64,000 nt of DNA from Denticeps clupeoides (taxonomy: Eukaryota > Chordata > Actinopteri > Clupeiformes > Denticipitidae): contig NC_041713.1 in NCBI RefSeq assembly GCF_900700375.1, positions 18,317,464-18,381,463 on the forward strand, given 5' to 3'. The position numbers and the translations under genes are program-made. The first letter of the stretch is position 1. Every line of letters starts with the position of its first letter. This document shows positions 41,156 to 51,854 of this stretch, one piece after another. Below the pieces are notes generated by a model that saw nothing but the letters and a program-made list of their open reading frames with translations, was not told where the DNA came from and did not search any database.

Positions 41156-41774
41156 CTAGTAGTACTGCCTGCAGAGGGAGGACACGGCCACGGCGAGGAA
41201 CTTCTGGAACGCGGCCTGGACCTCTGCAGTGAACGCAGCTCCCATCTGGGCAGCGACGACGATGGTGAGGCAGTCGGCCAGCAGCTGCGGGTCAAGCAGA
41301 GACATCACGTCACAAGACTGTTCCACCACACACACACACGACTGCATACATGTAGTGAAGGTTGGAGACAGAAGACGCACCTTGAAGTTGTCGGGATCCA
41401 CGTTCAGCTTCTCGGAGTGCAGCACGCTCAGCTCTTTGTAGGCGGCCTTGATGTTGTCCATGTTCTTCACGGCCTTGTCCAGCCCTTGAAGCACCACCTT
41501 GCCGTGGGCGGCGACCTTGGGGTTGCCCATGATGGCCGCAGCATTGTACAAGTTTCCAAAGTTGCCGAAGTAGCGCTGAGTCCAGGGATACACAACCAGA
41601 CACCTGTCAGGAGAACAAGTGGGTGAGTGAAGCCTGAACCCCCCACTGCTGAACTGCAAGGAGAACAAGTCTCATTTATTACCTGGCCAGAGCTTTGCCA
41701 CCCGCGACATCGTAGTCGAGTTTGGAGAAGATGCTCTGGATGGTGCTGCGCTCGAACTCGGTCCACTCAACCAT
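41156..41774 (-). CDS. hbb: Beta-type globin 2 (C-terminal Tyr-Tyr)
   Basis: Minus-strand exons 41683-41774, 41381-41603 and 41156-41284 (92+223+129 nt), 147 aa. It begins [19 protein letters not shown], has [11 protein letters not shown], distal His (VAAHGKVV), proximal His ([17 protein letters not shown]), MDNIK and ends [12 protein letters not shown]. It is an intact haemoglobin beta chain, head-to-head with alpha4 about 1.5 kb away. The last residue is Tyr where beta1 and most vertebrate beta chains have His, the residue whose salt bridge underlies much of the Bohr effect. A TAC codon is clear on the complement of 41159-41161. AATAAA lies at 41093-41098 (minus). Nearly identical to beta3; one visible protein difference is K for R in LDKAVKN. 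Confidence 0.96.
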
Positions 41775-41849
41775 TCTGGCGGCTGCTGCGCTTTCCAAGA
41801 GTCTGATGGAGAGCCTTGGGAATCGTGATCTTCTGAGACATGCAGGAGA

Positions 41850-41935
41850 CCCTTATAAACGTCTCGAGTCACTCCGCCCTGGGAGGGACAGGGTGGCGCT
41901 TGGCCAAGATTTTTCTAAGATAGTGATTATCTCGT
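41850..41935 (-). promoter_or_regulatory. beta2 promoter (TATA, CACCC, two GATA motifs)
   Basis: On the minus strand: AGATAA (complement of 41928-41933), TATCTT (41917-41922), CCACCC (41891-41896) and TATAAG (41852-41857). The same block, in the same order, precedes beta3 and beta4, which suggests conserved erythroid control. Confidence 0.75.
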
Positions 41936-43180
41936 CACTTTGAGTTTCCTGCTTGCACCTCGCCTGAAACGAACAGGCACCGGTCTTTATAACATTGATA
42001 TTTTTAACAGTCTTCGTTTGCAAGATCTCACCTCCAAAAACAAATTCAACAAGTGAAACACTCCACGTCTCCAAAACACCTGAAATACACACAGAGACCA
42101 GTACATAAACTACATTAAATTATTATAACATATTTTAATCATTCAAAATGGAATTTGAATATCTCTTTTCATTACACAGACTATAATTTTTTACATAATA
42201 TTTTGAACAAAAATGTGGGATATAACAATAGGAATTCGTTTCAAACAGTAAGACGTCCTTTCATTACCAACATTCTCCTACAATTCTGGAGTCTGTATAC
42301 TGATATGGGGAAATACACAACAATTGCAGTAATGATGATTTTTGTACGACGTGTTAAAATGTAGAAAGCAGAATAGTAGCATCTGTGATTTCATTTTGTA
42401 TATTGTATTGCATATTGTAACTATTTACTTTTATTATTTTGTCCTATTCTTCTAGATGCATTTGATCTTTAAATTTTGGTACTTGCACAACATATGTAAA
42501 AAAAAATGTTTGATTTGGATTATGTCTAATGTGGCCATAAAAAAAAAAAACTTTTTAACATAAAACAACTACTAGTACTAATAATGATGAGGATAAACAT
42601 AATAATTTTTATCATTATCATTTATTACCATAACATGTATTTTATTAAATAATTATTCCTAATATATATCAAATAAAGTACCAAAGAAGTAACAAAGAAA
42701 TATATTTTCTTATATATTATTTCAAACAGTTTTGAAAAAAAACAGTTAAGGTATCATTCTGCTAACATTCTGGAGTCTGTATACTGATATGTTACAGTAA
42801 AGAATTACAACGTTGTCAGCAAACACAATTTTTCTACCATGTTATAACAAATTGTAAAGCAGAGTAGCACGTGCAGTTTCATTGATTATATTGTATTTCA
42901 TGTTTTACGTTTTAATTTTAATATTTTGCTTTTAAATAATTTATTTTTCTTTTATTATTTCTTTGCATTTAAACTTTAAGTGTTGGTACTTGCACAAGAG
43001 ATGTAACCCTGACTTTTTTATGTTTGTGCTGCATTTACAATAACGTCTGTTATTATAGACCGTCCATGTAAATAAAAAAAATATATATATAAAATTTCGG
43101 TTTTTGTTAATGAAAGCTCCCTGGTAAGACTTTTTATTATAAAGTTAATCGTTAGTTGCTGTTGTTGGGCTGAGGGGGAG
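41936..43180. other. beta2/alpha4 shared intergenic region
   Basis: AT-rich spacer between divergent promoters. Homologous to 49140-50870 and, inverted, to 56460-57590. Contains a frameshifted partial tandem similarity (ATTCTGGAGTCTGTATACTG at about 42282 and again at about 42766). Confidence 0.7.
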
Positions 43181-43217
43181 GGTCTTGGGTGTGTCCAACC
43201 AGAGTTCTACTATAAGA
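43180..43217 (+). promoter_or_regulatory. alpha4 promoter
   Basis: GGGTGTG at about 43187-43193 and TATAAG at 43211-43216, same layout as alpha3. Confidence 0.8.
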
Positions 43218-43277
43218 AGACCAGTCGCCTTCTTGCAAGTTACTCCAGACGAGCGACTTGAGGAAATCGGCATCATC

Positions 43278-43891
43278 ATGAGTCTCTCAGCTAAAGACAA
43301 GGCGGCGGTCAAGGCCTTCTGGGCGAAAGCTGCTACCAAGGCTGATGACATCGGCAGCGATGCTCTGTCCAGGTGAGTGGATTTTATCCTCATGTTTACT
43401 GGGAGGGTCTGAATGCGCGCCTTTAACTCGGAGTCTCGTGTGAATCTGGACAGGATGCTGGTGGTCTACCCTCAGACCAAGACTTACTTCTCCCACTGGA
43501 AGGACCTGAGCCCCGGGTCTGCCCCGGTCAGGAAGCACGGCAAGACCGTGATGGGCGGTGTTGCGGAGGCTGTGGCCAAAATCGATGACCTGACCGGTGG
43601 CCTGCTGACCCTCAGCGAGCTGCACGCCTTCACTCTGCGTGTGGATCCCGCCAACTTCAAGGTCAGTTCATCTCCCAGCAGCAACAATATTTCATAGTGT
43701 GACGTATATATACGAGTTTATATGCAAGCAGTAATCCTGACGATCTACTTTCTCCTCCTCAGATTCTGTCCCACAACCTCCTGGTGGTTTTGGCCACTCA
43801 GTTCCCCGAGGACTTCACTCCCGAGGTCCACGTGGCCATGGACAAGTTCCTGAGCGCCCTGGCTCTGGCTCTGTCTGAGAAATACAGATAA
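43278..43891 (+). CDS. hba: Alpha-type globin 4
   Basis: Exons 43278-43372, 43454-43661 and 43763-43891 give 143 aa identical by eye to alpha3 ([52 protein letters not shown]). Both haem-contact His residues are present. It is head-to-head with beta2, so the pair can share upstream control. Introns (81 and 101 bp) match alpha5 and alpha6 closely and lack the SINE of alpha3. Polyadenylation probably uses ATTAAA at 43931-43936. Confidence 0.96.
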
Positions 43892-43939
43892 ATGTGCTCA
43901 GATGGGCCTGCAGTCTGTTATGTTTCTGTGATTAAAAGA

Positions 43940-44830
43940 ACATAAAATTATGAAAAAAACTGTGTTTTGAATTAATATCGAAAATTGACACGTGTAACAC
44001 AGTTCCACATAGAATATAAGTTTCAGAGAGAAACTTATATTCTCTCCGGAGAGAATATAATAATATATTTAGAGAGGAACAATCTAAACTATTAATAATA
44101 GAAATTATTTACTTAATGTTTTAAAGTAAAATTGTGTTAACACTATTCAATATATTATTGCATTCTGAGATGGGAAGTAATGAAGTACAATTACTTCGTG
44201 TATCTATACTTTAATTAGCTATTTATTTTTGTGACAATATTTTTACTTTGTACATTTTAGCATGAATATCTTTACTTCTTACTCCCTACTTTTTCAAATC
44301 AGGTTTATTACTCTTGTGTTTTAAATGGCGCCTAATTCTGACTCTCTGCATCGCTTTTCTCCATAGACCTAAAATTAGTTTTTACCTCCCGCCCTCGCCA
44401 TCGCACGTCATGTCAGTCACATGACTGAAACACATCTGTATTTACATGCACAAGACAATGAACGTAAAGTGAGTAAGAGAAAAACAATATAAAACCAGGC
44501 GTGATAGTGGCACTAAGCATAGATCAGCAAAAATGATGGATAAAACTAATGAGTGTGTGTCACTAAAAAAATGGAAACAGGGGGTCTTTGAATTCACAAA
44601 ATGAATTTAATAAATGTAATAAAATTAATGTGATTCTTATGTAGACATGATTTAGTCAAGTACATTTCAATCGATTATTGATAATGTTGAAGATACTAGA
44701 TTCTTTCAAATTGACTGGAAGTGACTGAATTGAAAACCTGAAACCAATTTCATCAATTTTGCCCAACACCAGAAATGAAAAATTACACCAAGAAGTGTAA
44801 TTGGATCGTAGGGCAGGTTAATTTACATGT
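43940..44830. other. alpha4 downstream flank, part of the duplicated module
   Basis: 44129-44540 matches 51840-53105 downstream of alpha5 except that the latter holds a hAT insertion. The octamer GTTAACAC at 44136-44143 is the empty target site. Confidence 0.8.
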
Positions 44831-44837
44831 GCCCACC

Positions 44838-44950
44838 TACTGAGCAAAGCACCGTCCCCACACACTGCTCCCCGGGCGCCTGTCATGGCTGCCCACTGCT
44901 CACCAAGGGTGATGGTGTGCTGTGTATCACAATGACAATCACTTCACTAT
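44838..44950 (+). mobile_element. Family-B SINE, 3' part
   Basis: ACTGAGCAAAGCACCGTCCC through CACAATGACAATCACTTCAC; head missing and body internally shortened after GGTGATGG. Confidence 0.75.
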
Positions 44951-45027
44951 TTAAGTTCACATTACAGTTGAAAATCTCATACTCTAAATCTGATTTAATT
45001 GTGTTGGAAATATACAATAAATTGGTT

Positions 45028-45083
45028 TTACATTTACATTTAAGGCATTTGGCAGACGCCCTTATCCAGAGTGACTTACAACG
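45028..45083 (-). mobile_element. Family-A SINE tail fragment
   Basis: TTTACATTTACATTTAAGGC and CAGACGCCCTTATCCAGAGT are the family-A tail in antisense. Head and body are absent. Confidence 0.65.
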
Positions 45084-45208
45084 TGCTTCCATGTTACAAT
45101 CAATGAAGTGATCAATTCTGGTTCACTAGGACCCCCAACTATGAATACAATCATTTATTCACTCTGTTGTAGTTCTATACATAAGTAAGACAATAAGAAG
45201 GTTATAAG

Positions 45209-45740
45209 CAGTGTTGGGAAGGTTACTTTTAAAATGTATCCCGTTACAGATTACAGAATACATGCCCCAAAATGTAGCTAAACCCTCTGAGCGGCGAGGT
45301 TAAACCGGGTGATAGCGTGTCACCTTACACACACTCAGTCCATGTGCACTGTAAGAGTATAAGGATCATGGTGTAATAGTGAATTAGATCATATTTATTT
45401 AAAATTTCATGGGTAGCATGGATCTATGGCACTGAAACAGAGCGCAAACTTGAGGGACTGCGCATGCACAGATCTCGATAGGCAGCATGTTTAGACAGAA
45501 CACCTGTGTTATGCGTGGTATGCGCAGCGTGGAATTACCAAAATTAGGGAGGAGATAGAGAGGGGATAGCCTAACATATGAAACAGGAAAAGACCGCCAT
45601 GTAATCCATTTATTTAAAAAATGTAACTGTATTCTGATTATCACTCATTTAAATGGTAACTGTAACGAAATACAGTTACTCATATTTTGTATTCTAAATA
45701 CGTAATGCCGGTACATGTATTCCGTTACTCCCCAACACTG
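45209..45740. mobile_element. hAT-type non-autonomous element with 8-bp target duplication
   Basis: Ends CAGTGTTGGG and CCCAACACTG are inverted repeats. GTTATAAG flanks both sides (45201-45208, 45741-45748), the 8-bp duplication typical of hAT. The interior has no transposase; internal blocks near the ends (CCCGTTACAGATTACAGAAT versus GTAACGAAATACAGTTACTC) look weakly inverted. Confidence 0.85.
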
Positions 45741-45754
45741 GTTATAAGTTACTG

Positions 45755-45930
45755 GGTGGTAGTAGCCTAGTGGGTAACACACTAGCCTATGAAGACCCAG
45801 GTTCAAATCCAGCTTACTACCATTGTGTCCCTGACTAAGTTGCTCCAGGGGGGGACTGCCCCTGTAACTACTGATTGTAAGTCACTCTGGATAAGGGCGT
45901 CGGATAAATGCTGTAAATGTAAATGTAAAT
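45755..45930 (+). mobile_element. Family-A SINE
   Basis: Head GGTGGTAGTAGCCTAGTGGG, B-box GGTTCAAATCC, GTAAATG tail. It directly follows the hAT target duplication and was copied with flanks to 47805-48051. Confidence 0.88.
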
Positions 45931-46551
45931 AAGTTAATGTAAAAATTCTCTAAAGAGGAAAGTCTTGAGCTGCCGTTTGAAGAAATAGCATATTATGTTG
46001 ACTAAACAAGATTTTTTAAACAATCACATGAATTTAATATTTCAGTTGGCCATAGTCTGATCCTGTGGGACCAATGTACACATTCAAATCAAGTTTGGTG
46101 TGAGTTTCACTGATTTGACCCTTTCCAAGAGGGAGACAAACATGTGGTGCTGAAATGCACTCCTACATAAAGAGTTCTCAAGGACCCAGATTGTGTTTAG
46201 GAAAAAAAAAGCTGAATTTGAATTGTGAAAACAGAATTTGAATTTGGGGAAGCAAATTTGCATTACATTTTCAGGGAGTAAAATGCAGTTTCAAGTTCCT
46301 TCTAATTCAGATTCAATTTAATACACTCAATTTTTCAGTTTCTGCAATTCATATTGAAAAATAGAAATTTTAATTTTAGTTTCTACTGGCACAAATCTCT
46401 GCCCAGACCCACCCTCAAATAATTTTCAGAGTAGATTTATTGAAGTGATGTTGATGAGTGTAGTGAGTTTCAATCAGAATAAAATCAGAAAACTTTATTA
46501 ATCCTGAAGGAAATTGCTTATGCTACAACTGCACAGAGGGAAAGATAATGT

Positions 46552-47106
46552 TGTCATGTAGGCTGGACATGGCGAGGAAGGAGGACGCATACGCACGACG
46601 TCACAGGACAGGGGTTTAATACATAATACACACGACAGGGGAACATCACCACACAATGACCTGACAGCGAATAGACACAAACTGGATAGTTTTATACAAT
46701 GATACACAGGTGATAACAATCAGGGAACATTACACAGGACGAACATGAAACTCCGGTCCGAACTCCGGACCCGGAGTAGCCCCTGCCTGTCACGTCCATG
46801 CGGGCATGACGCGGCGGGTGAACGGAGAGGAGGACGAAGAGTGACGAGGAGACGAGGAATGAAGGACGCTTTCACCTGACATCACGGAACAGGGGTTTAA
46901 TGGTGAATCACAGGACAGGGGAGACATCCGAGACGTAGACACTGGTGAACACGGAACATAACTTCAAAGACCTGACAGCGAACAGAAACGAACAGGGCAG
47001 CTTTATACAATTAACACAGGTGAAAACGATTAGGGAACATTACACATGACAACAATGAAACTCCATTTCGGACCGGATCGTGACACTGCCGGACTGGAGC
47101 ATGACA
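46552..47106 (-). mobile_element. Solo LTR (family 2) containing a nested solo LTR
   Basis: Ends TGTCATG and CATGACA, flanked by the 5-bp duplication AATGT (46547-46551, 47107-47111). About 252 bp once the inner LTR is discounted. It is a divergent relative of the TGTCACG family. Fossil without coding part. Confidence 0.8.
46788..47085 (-). mobile_element. Solo LTR (TGTCACG family) nested in another LTR
   Basis: 298-bp LTR flanked by CTGCC on both sides (46783-46787, 47086-47090). Same family as 21273-21588 and 31501-32664. Confidence 0.88.
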
Positions 47107-47804
47107 AATGTACATACAATGTATGTACAAGACATACAACAAGAGCACAGAGAGCCTGAGAGAAAGACATACATTTATGAGTATAAATAAAAATAAAATA
47201 AAAAGAAGCACTAAAAATAAGTATGTAGTAATGGCTAAAGCGACATTGCACATTGTGTCAATAAGTGAGTTATTGCACAGTAAAAAAAACAGCAAGAGGA
47301 GACTGTTGCACAGAAGAACGACAGCAGCAGAAGAATCATATTGCACAACCCCATGTTGTTTACAGACTTACAGTGAATGTAAGGTAGAGAGAGAGAGGGC
47401 CACCTATTGTATGAGTGAGTGGTGGAGGGGCGAGTTAAAAAGTCTGACAGCTGTGAGATGGAAGGATTTCCCGTGGCGTTCAGTGGAGCATTTCAAACTT
47501 GTTAGTCTATTGCTGAAAAAACTCCTCTGCCCCTCCACAGCACCGTGCAGTGGGTGATCAGCATTTCCAATAATAGACGGCAGCTTTCCCAGCACCCTCT
47601 GCTCCGCCATAGTCTCCAGCGTGTCCAGTTTTACTTCCACCACGCTGCCAGCCTTCTTGATCAGCTTGTTTCTTATCAGCTACTTTCATGCTGTTCCCCC
47701 AGCACACCACACGACTAGAGGTGTTTTTCAAAGTGTTGGTTGGGATTTTTGTCGTTTGTCAATTCACCTTTTTTTAAAAAACAGTTGATACAATTTTGCT
47801 TGTA

Positions 47805-48051
47805 TACTCCCCAACACTGGTTATAAGTTACTGGGTGGTAGTAGCCTAGTGGGTAACACACTAGCCTATGAAGACCCAGGTTCAAATCCCGCTTACTACC
47901 ATTGTGTCCCTGACTAAGTTGCTCCAGGGGGGACTGCCCCTGTAACTACTGATTGTAAGTCACTCTGGATAAGGGCGTCGGATAAATGCTGTAAATGTAA
48001 ATGTAAATAAGTTAATGTAAAAATTCTCTAAAGAGGAAGGTCTTGAGCTGC
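47805..48051 (+). repeat. Copied segment: hAT end + target duplication + SINE + flank
   Basis: Matches 45726-45973 almost base for base, including the last bases of the hAT element, GTTATAAG, the family-A SINE and about 43 bp of unrelated flank. The direct repeat AATTTTGCTTG borders it (47792-47802, 48052-48062). Confidence 0.85.
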
Positions 48052-48368
48052 AATTTTGCTTGTTTTGATAGTTCGTAAGTGACTTCTACTGAAATGTAGA
48101 CATGCAATAGAAACAGAAAACTTCAATTAAAATATTAAGCAAAACCGGAAATATTTATTTATAGAATTTAAATTCATTCAGTCATTTAGCTTGTTAAAAC
48201 ATTTAACCAATCAAATGATGCAAAAAATACACAATTGATTCTTAGTTTATAAAATACACTGACAGAGAGAGGACACTCGAGCTTTTATGTCTCTTTTGCC
48301 AAGACTTTATTTAAATTATAAACACATCTGGCTTTTCTTGGGGGATAGAATGTGAAAGATGGACAGGA

Positions 48369-48987
48369 CTAGTAGTACTGCCTGCAGAGGGAGGACACGG
48401 CCACGGCGAGGAACTTCTGGAACGCGGCCTGGACCTCTGCAGTGAACGCAGCTCCCATCTGGGCAGCGACGACGATGGTGAGGCAGTCGGCCAGCAGCTG
48501 CGGGTCAAGCAGAGACATCACGTCACAAGACTGTTCCACCACACACACACACGACTGCATACATGTAGTGAAGGTTGGAGACAGAAGACGCACCTTGAAG
48601 TTGTCGGGATCCACGTTCAGCTTCTCGGAGTGCAGCACGCTCAGCTCTTTGTAGGCGGCCTTGATGTTGTCCATGTTCTTCACGGCCCTGTCCAGCCCTT
48701 GAAGCACCACCTTGCCGTGGGCGGCGACCTTGGGGTTGCCCATGATGGCGGCGGCATTGTACAAGTTTCCAAAGTTGCCGAAGTAGCGCTGAGTCCAGGG
48801 ATACACAACCAGACACCTGTCAGGAGAACAAGTGGGTGAGTGAAGCCTGAACCCCCCACTGCTGAACTGCAAGGAGAACAAGTCTCATTTATTACCTGGC
48901 CAGAGCTTTGCCACCCGCGACATCGTAGTCGAGTTTGGAGAAGATGCTCTGGATGGTGCTGCGCTCGAACTCGGTCCACTCAACCAT
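48369..48987 (-). CDS. hbb: Beta-type globin 3 (C-terminal Tyr-Tyr)
   Basis: Minus-strand exons 48896-48987, 48594-48816 and 48369-48497, 147 aa. Same landmarks as beta2: [49 protein letters not shown] and end [12 protein letters not shown]. By eye it differs from beta2 in protein by R for K in LDRAVKN and in DNA by a handful of bases, including silent GGCGGCGGC versus GGCCGCAGC. Introns are essentially identical to beta2, so this is a very recent duplicate or a gene-converted copy. It is head-to-head with alpha5 about 2 kb away. AATAAA lies at 48306-48311 (minus). The terminal Tyr replaces the Bohr His, as in beta2 and beta4. Confidence 0.96.
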
Positions 48988-49062
48988 TCTGGCGGCTGCT
49001 GCGCTTTCCAAGAGTCTGATGGAGAGCCTTGGGAATCATGATCTTCTGAGACATGCAGGAGA

Positions 49063-49147
49063 CCCTTATAAACGTCTCGAGTCACTCCGCCCTGGGAGGG
49101 ACAGGGTGGCGCTTGGTCAAGATTTTTCTAAGATAGTGATTATCTCG
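49063..49147 (-). promoter_or_regulatory. beta3 promoter (TATA, CACCC, two GATA motifs)
   Basis: TATAAG (complement of 49065-49070), CCACCC upstream, AAGATA at 49130-49135 and TTATCT at 49140-49145 on the + strand. Same order as beta2 and beta4. Confidence 0.75.
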
Positions 49148-49765
49148 TCACTTTGAGTTTCCTGCTTGCACCTCGCCTGAAACGAACAGGCACCGGTCTT
49201 TATAACATTGATATTTTTAACAGTCTTCGTTTGCAAGATCTCACCTCCAAAAACAAATTCAACAAGTGAAACACTCCACGTCTCCAAAACACCTGAAATA
49301 CACACAGAGACCAGTACATAAACTACATTAAATTATTATAACATATTTTAATCATTCAAAATGGAATTTGAATATCTCTTTTCATTACACAGACTATAAT
49401 TTTTTACATAATATTTTGAACAAAAATGTGGGATATAACAATAGGAATTCGTTTCAAACAGTAAGACGTCCTTTCATTACCAACATTCTCCTACAATTCT
49501 GGAGTCTGTATACTGATATGGGGAAATACACAACAATTGCAGTAATGATGATTTTTGTACGACGTGTTAAAATGTAGAAAGCAGAATAGTAGCATCTGTG
49601 ATTTCATTTTGTATATTGTATTACATATTGTTAACTCTTTACTTTTATTATTTTGTCCTATTCTTCTAGATGCATTTGATCTTTAAATGTTGGTACTTGC
49701 ACAACAGATGTAAAAAAAAATTTAATTATGTCTAATGTAGACCGTCCAAGTAAAAAAATCTACTA

Positions 49766-50020
49766 TAAAGTGAAGTGATGTGATTGTCACATGTGATACA
49801 CAGCAGCACAGCACACAGTGCACACAGTGAAATTTGTCCTCTGCATTTAACCCATCACCTGAGTGAGCAGTGGGCAGCCATGACAGGCGCCCGGGGAGCA
49901 GTGTGTGGGGACGGTGCTTTGCTCAGTGGCACCTCAGTGGCACCTTGGCGGATCGGGATTCGAACCGGCAACCTTCTGATTACGGGGCCGCTTCCTTAAC
50001 CGCTAGGCCACCACTGCCCC
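49766..50020 (-). mobile_element. Family-B SINE, full length
   Basis: Minus strand: head GGGCAGTGGTGGCCTAGCGG, B-box GGTTCGAATCCC, CCAAGGTGCCACTGAGGTGC, tail to CATCACTTCACTTT. It is absent from the matching beta2/alpha4 spacer, so it inserted after that duplication. Confidence 0.9.
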
Positions 50021-50211
50021 ATCTCTTGTGCAAGTACCAACACAAGATTAAATGCAAATAATTCATAAAGAAAAATAAATAATTAAAAGCAAAATATTAA
50101 CAGTAAAAAACGTAAAACATGCAATACAATATAATCAATGAAACAGCAGAATGTTAGCAGAATGACATATTAACTGTCAAATTCAAATTTTTATTTCCCA
50201 GATTTTGTTCG
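50020..50211 (+). repeat. Inverted repeat, left arm (192 bp)
   Basis: Reverse complement of 50458-50649 with no difference seen by eye. Begins CATCTCTTGTGCAAGTACCA and ends CCCAGATTTTGTTCG. The arms are separated by 246 bp. Confidence 0.9.
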
Positions 50212-50457
50212 TACTAGTACTAATAATAATGATGATAAACATAATAACTGTTATCATTATCATTTATTACCATAAAAAGTATTTAATTAAATAATTATTC
50301 CTAATATATAAAATAAAGTACCCTTTTAATTAATGAAAGCTACCTGGTAAGCATTTTATTATAACATATTTTAATAATACATAATAAAACTAGAATATCT
50401 GTTTTCATCACACAGACGATGTTAAAACAAAGAAACATAATTTCTTACATATTATTT

Positions 50458-50649
50458 CGAACAAAATCTGGGAAATAAAAATTTGAATTTGACAGTTAAT
50501 ATGTCATTCTGCTAACATTCTGCTGTTTCATTGATTATATTGTATTGCATGTTTTACGTTTTTTACTGTTAATATTTTGCTTTTAATTATTTATTTTTCT
50601 TTATGAATTATTTGCATTTAATCTTGTGTTGGTACTTGCACAAGAGATG
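50458..50649 (+). repeat. Inverted repeat, right arm (192 bp)
   Basis: Right arm of the inverted repeat with 50020-50211. It is the copy in the ancestral position, because matching sequence in the same orientation occurs upstream of alpha4 (about 42720-43000). Confidence 0.9.
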
Positions 50650-50880
50650 TAGACCTGACTTTTTGAATTTGTGCTGCATTTACAATAACATCTGTTATTA
50701 TAGACCGTCCACGGAAATAAAAAGACTTTTAACATAAAACTGCCTCTACTACTAATAAAAGTATTTTATATGTTATTATGAGATAAATATTAATAACATA
50801 TAAAAGTTCGGTTTTTGTTCATGAAAGCTCCCTGGTAAGACTTTTTATTATAAAGTTAATCGTTAGTTGCTGTTGTCGGG

Positions 50881-50938
50881 CTGAGGGGGAGGGTCTTGGG
50901 TGTGTCCAACCAGAGTTCCACTATAAGAAGACCAGTCG
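50881..50938 (+). promoter_or_regulatory. alpha5 promoter
   Basis: GGGTGTG at about 50898-50904 and TATAAG at 50932-50937, as in alpha3 and alpha4. Confidence 0.8.
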
Positions 50939-50988
50939 CCTTCTTGCAAGTTACTCCAGACGAGCAACTTGAGGAAATCGGCATCATC

Positions 50989-51602
50989 ATGAGTCTCTCA
51001 GCTAAAGACAAGGCGGCAGTCAAGGCCTTCTGGGCGAAAGCTGCTACCAAGGCTGATGACATCGGCAGCGATGCTCTGTCCAGGTGAGTGGATTTTATCC
51101 TCATGTTTACTGGGAGGGTCTGAATGCGCGCCTTTAACCCGGAGTCTCGTGTGAATCTGGACAGGATGCTGGTGGTCTACCCTCAGACCAAGACTTACTT
51201 CTCCCACTGGAAGGACCTGAGCCCCGGGTCTGCCCCGGTCAGGAAGCACGGCAAGACCGTGATGGGCGGTGTTGCGGAGGCTGTGGCAAAAATCGATGAC
51301 CTGACCAGTGGCCTGCTGACCCTCAGCGAGCTGCACGCCTTCACTCTGCGTGTGGATCCCGCCAACTTCAAGGTCAGTTCATCTCCCAGCAGCAACAATA
51401 TTTCATTGTGTGACGTATATATACGAGTTTATATGCGAGCCGTAATCCTGACGATCTACTTTCTCCTCCTCAGATTCTGTCCCACAACCTCCTGGTGGTT
51501 TTGGCCACTCAGTTCCCAGAGGACTTCACTCCCGAGGTCCACGTGGCCATGGACAAGTTCCTGAGCGCCCTGGCTCTGGCTCTGTCCGAGAAATACAGAT
51601 AA
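50989..51602 (+). CDS. hba: Alpha-type globin 5
   Basis: Exons 50989-51083, 51165-51372 and 51474-51602 give 143 aa. The protein equals alpha3 and alpha4 except for Ser in IDDLTSG where they have Gly, a residue it shares with alpha2. [11 protein letters not shown] and LSELHAF keep both haem His residues; it ends LALSEKYR. It is head-to-head with beta3. Introns are 81 and 101 bp with two or three base changes relative to alpha4. Downstream, ATTAAA at 51642-51647 and, 250 bp further, a nested hAT insertion. Confidence 0.96.
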
Positions 51603-51854
51603 ATGTGCTCAGATGGGCCTGCAGTCTGTTATGTTTCTGTGATTAAAAGAACATAAAATTATGATAAAAACTGTGTTTTGAATTAATATTCAACTTTGAC
51701 ACGTGTAACACAGTTCCACATAGAATATAAATTTCAGAGAGAGAACAGAAATGTTGATTTTGACTGTGGAAACATTGATTAGATGAGGAACAATCTAAAC
51801 TATTAATAATCTAAATTATTTACTTAATGTTTCAAAATAAAATTGTGTTAACAC

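Larger units (their letters stand above)
46478..47690 (-). mobile_element. LINE fragment interrupted by LTR insertions
   Basis: The minus-strand 3' tail (CCTTCAGGATTAATAAAGTT) is at about 46478-46515. The body at about 47112-47690 resembles the antisense of a common fish LINE, with blocks such as GGAAGGATTTCCCGTGGCGT and CAGCACCCTCTGCTCCGCC. The solo LTRs at 46552-47106 separate the two. Confidence 0.6.

Noticed and set aside
42155-42364. 69-codon frame repeated at 49368-49577
   Set aside because: Conserved only because the intergenic regions were duplicated; it is degraded in the inverted module (about 57.2-57.4 kb).
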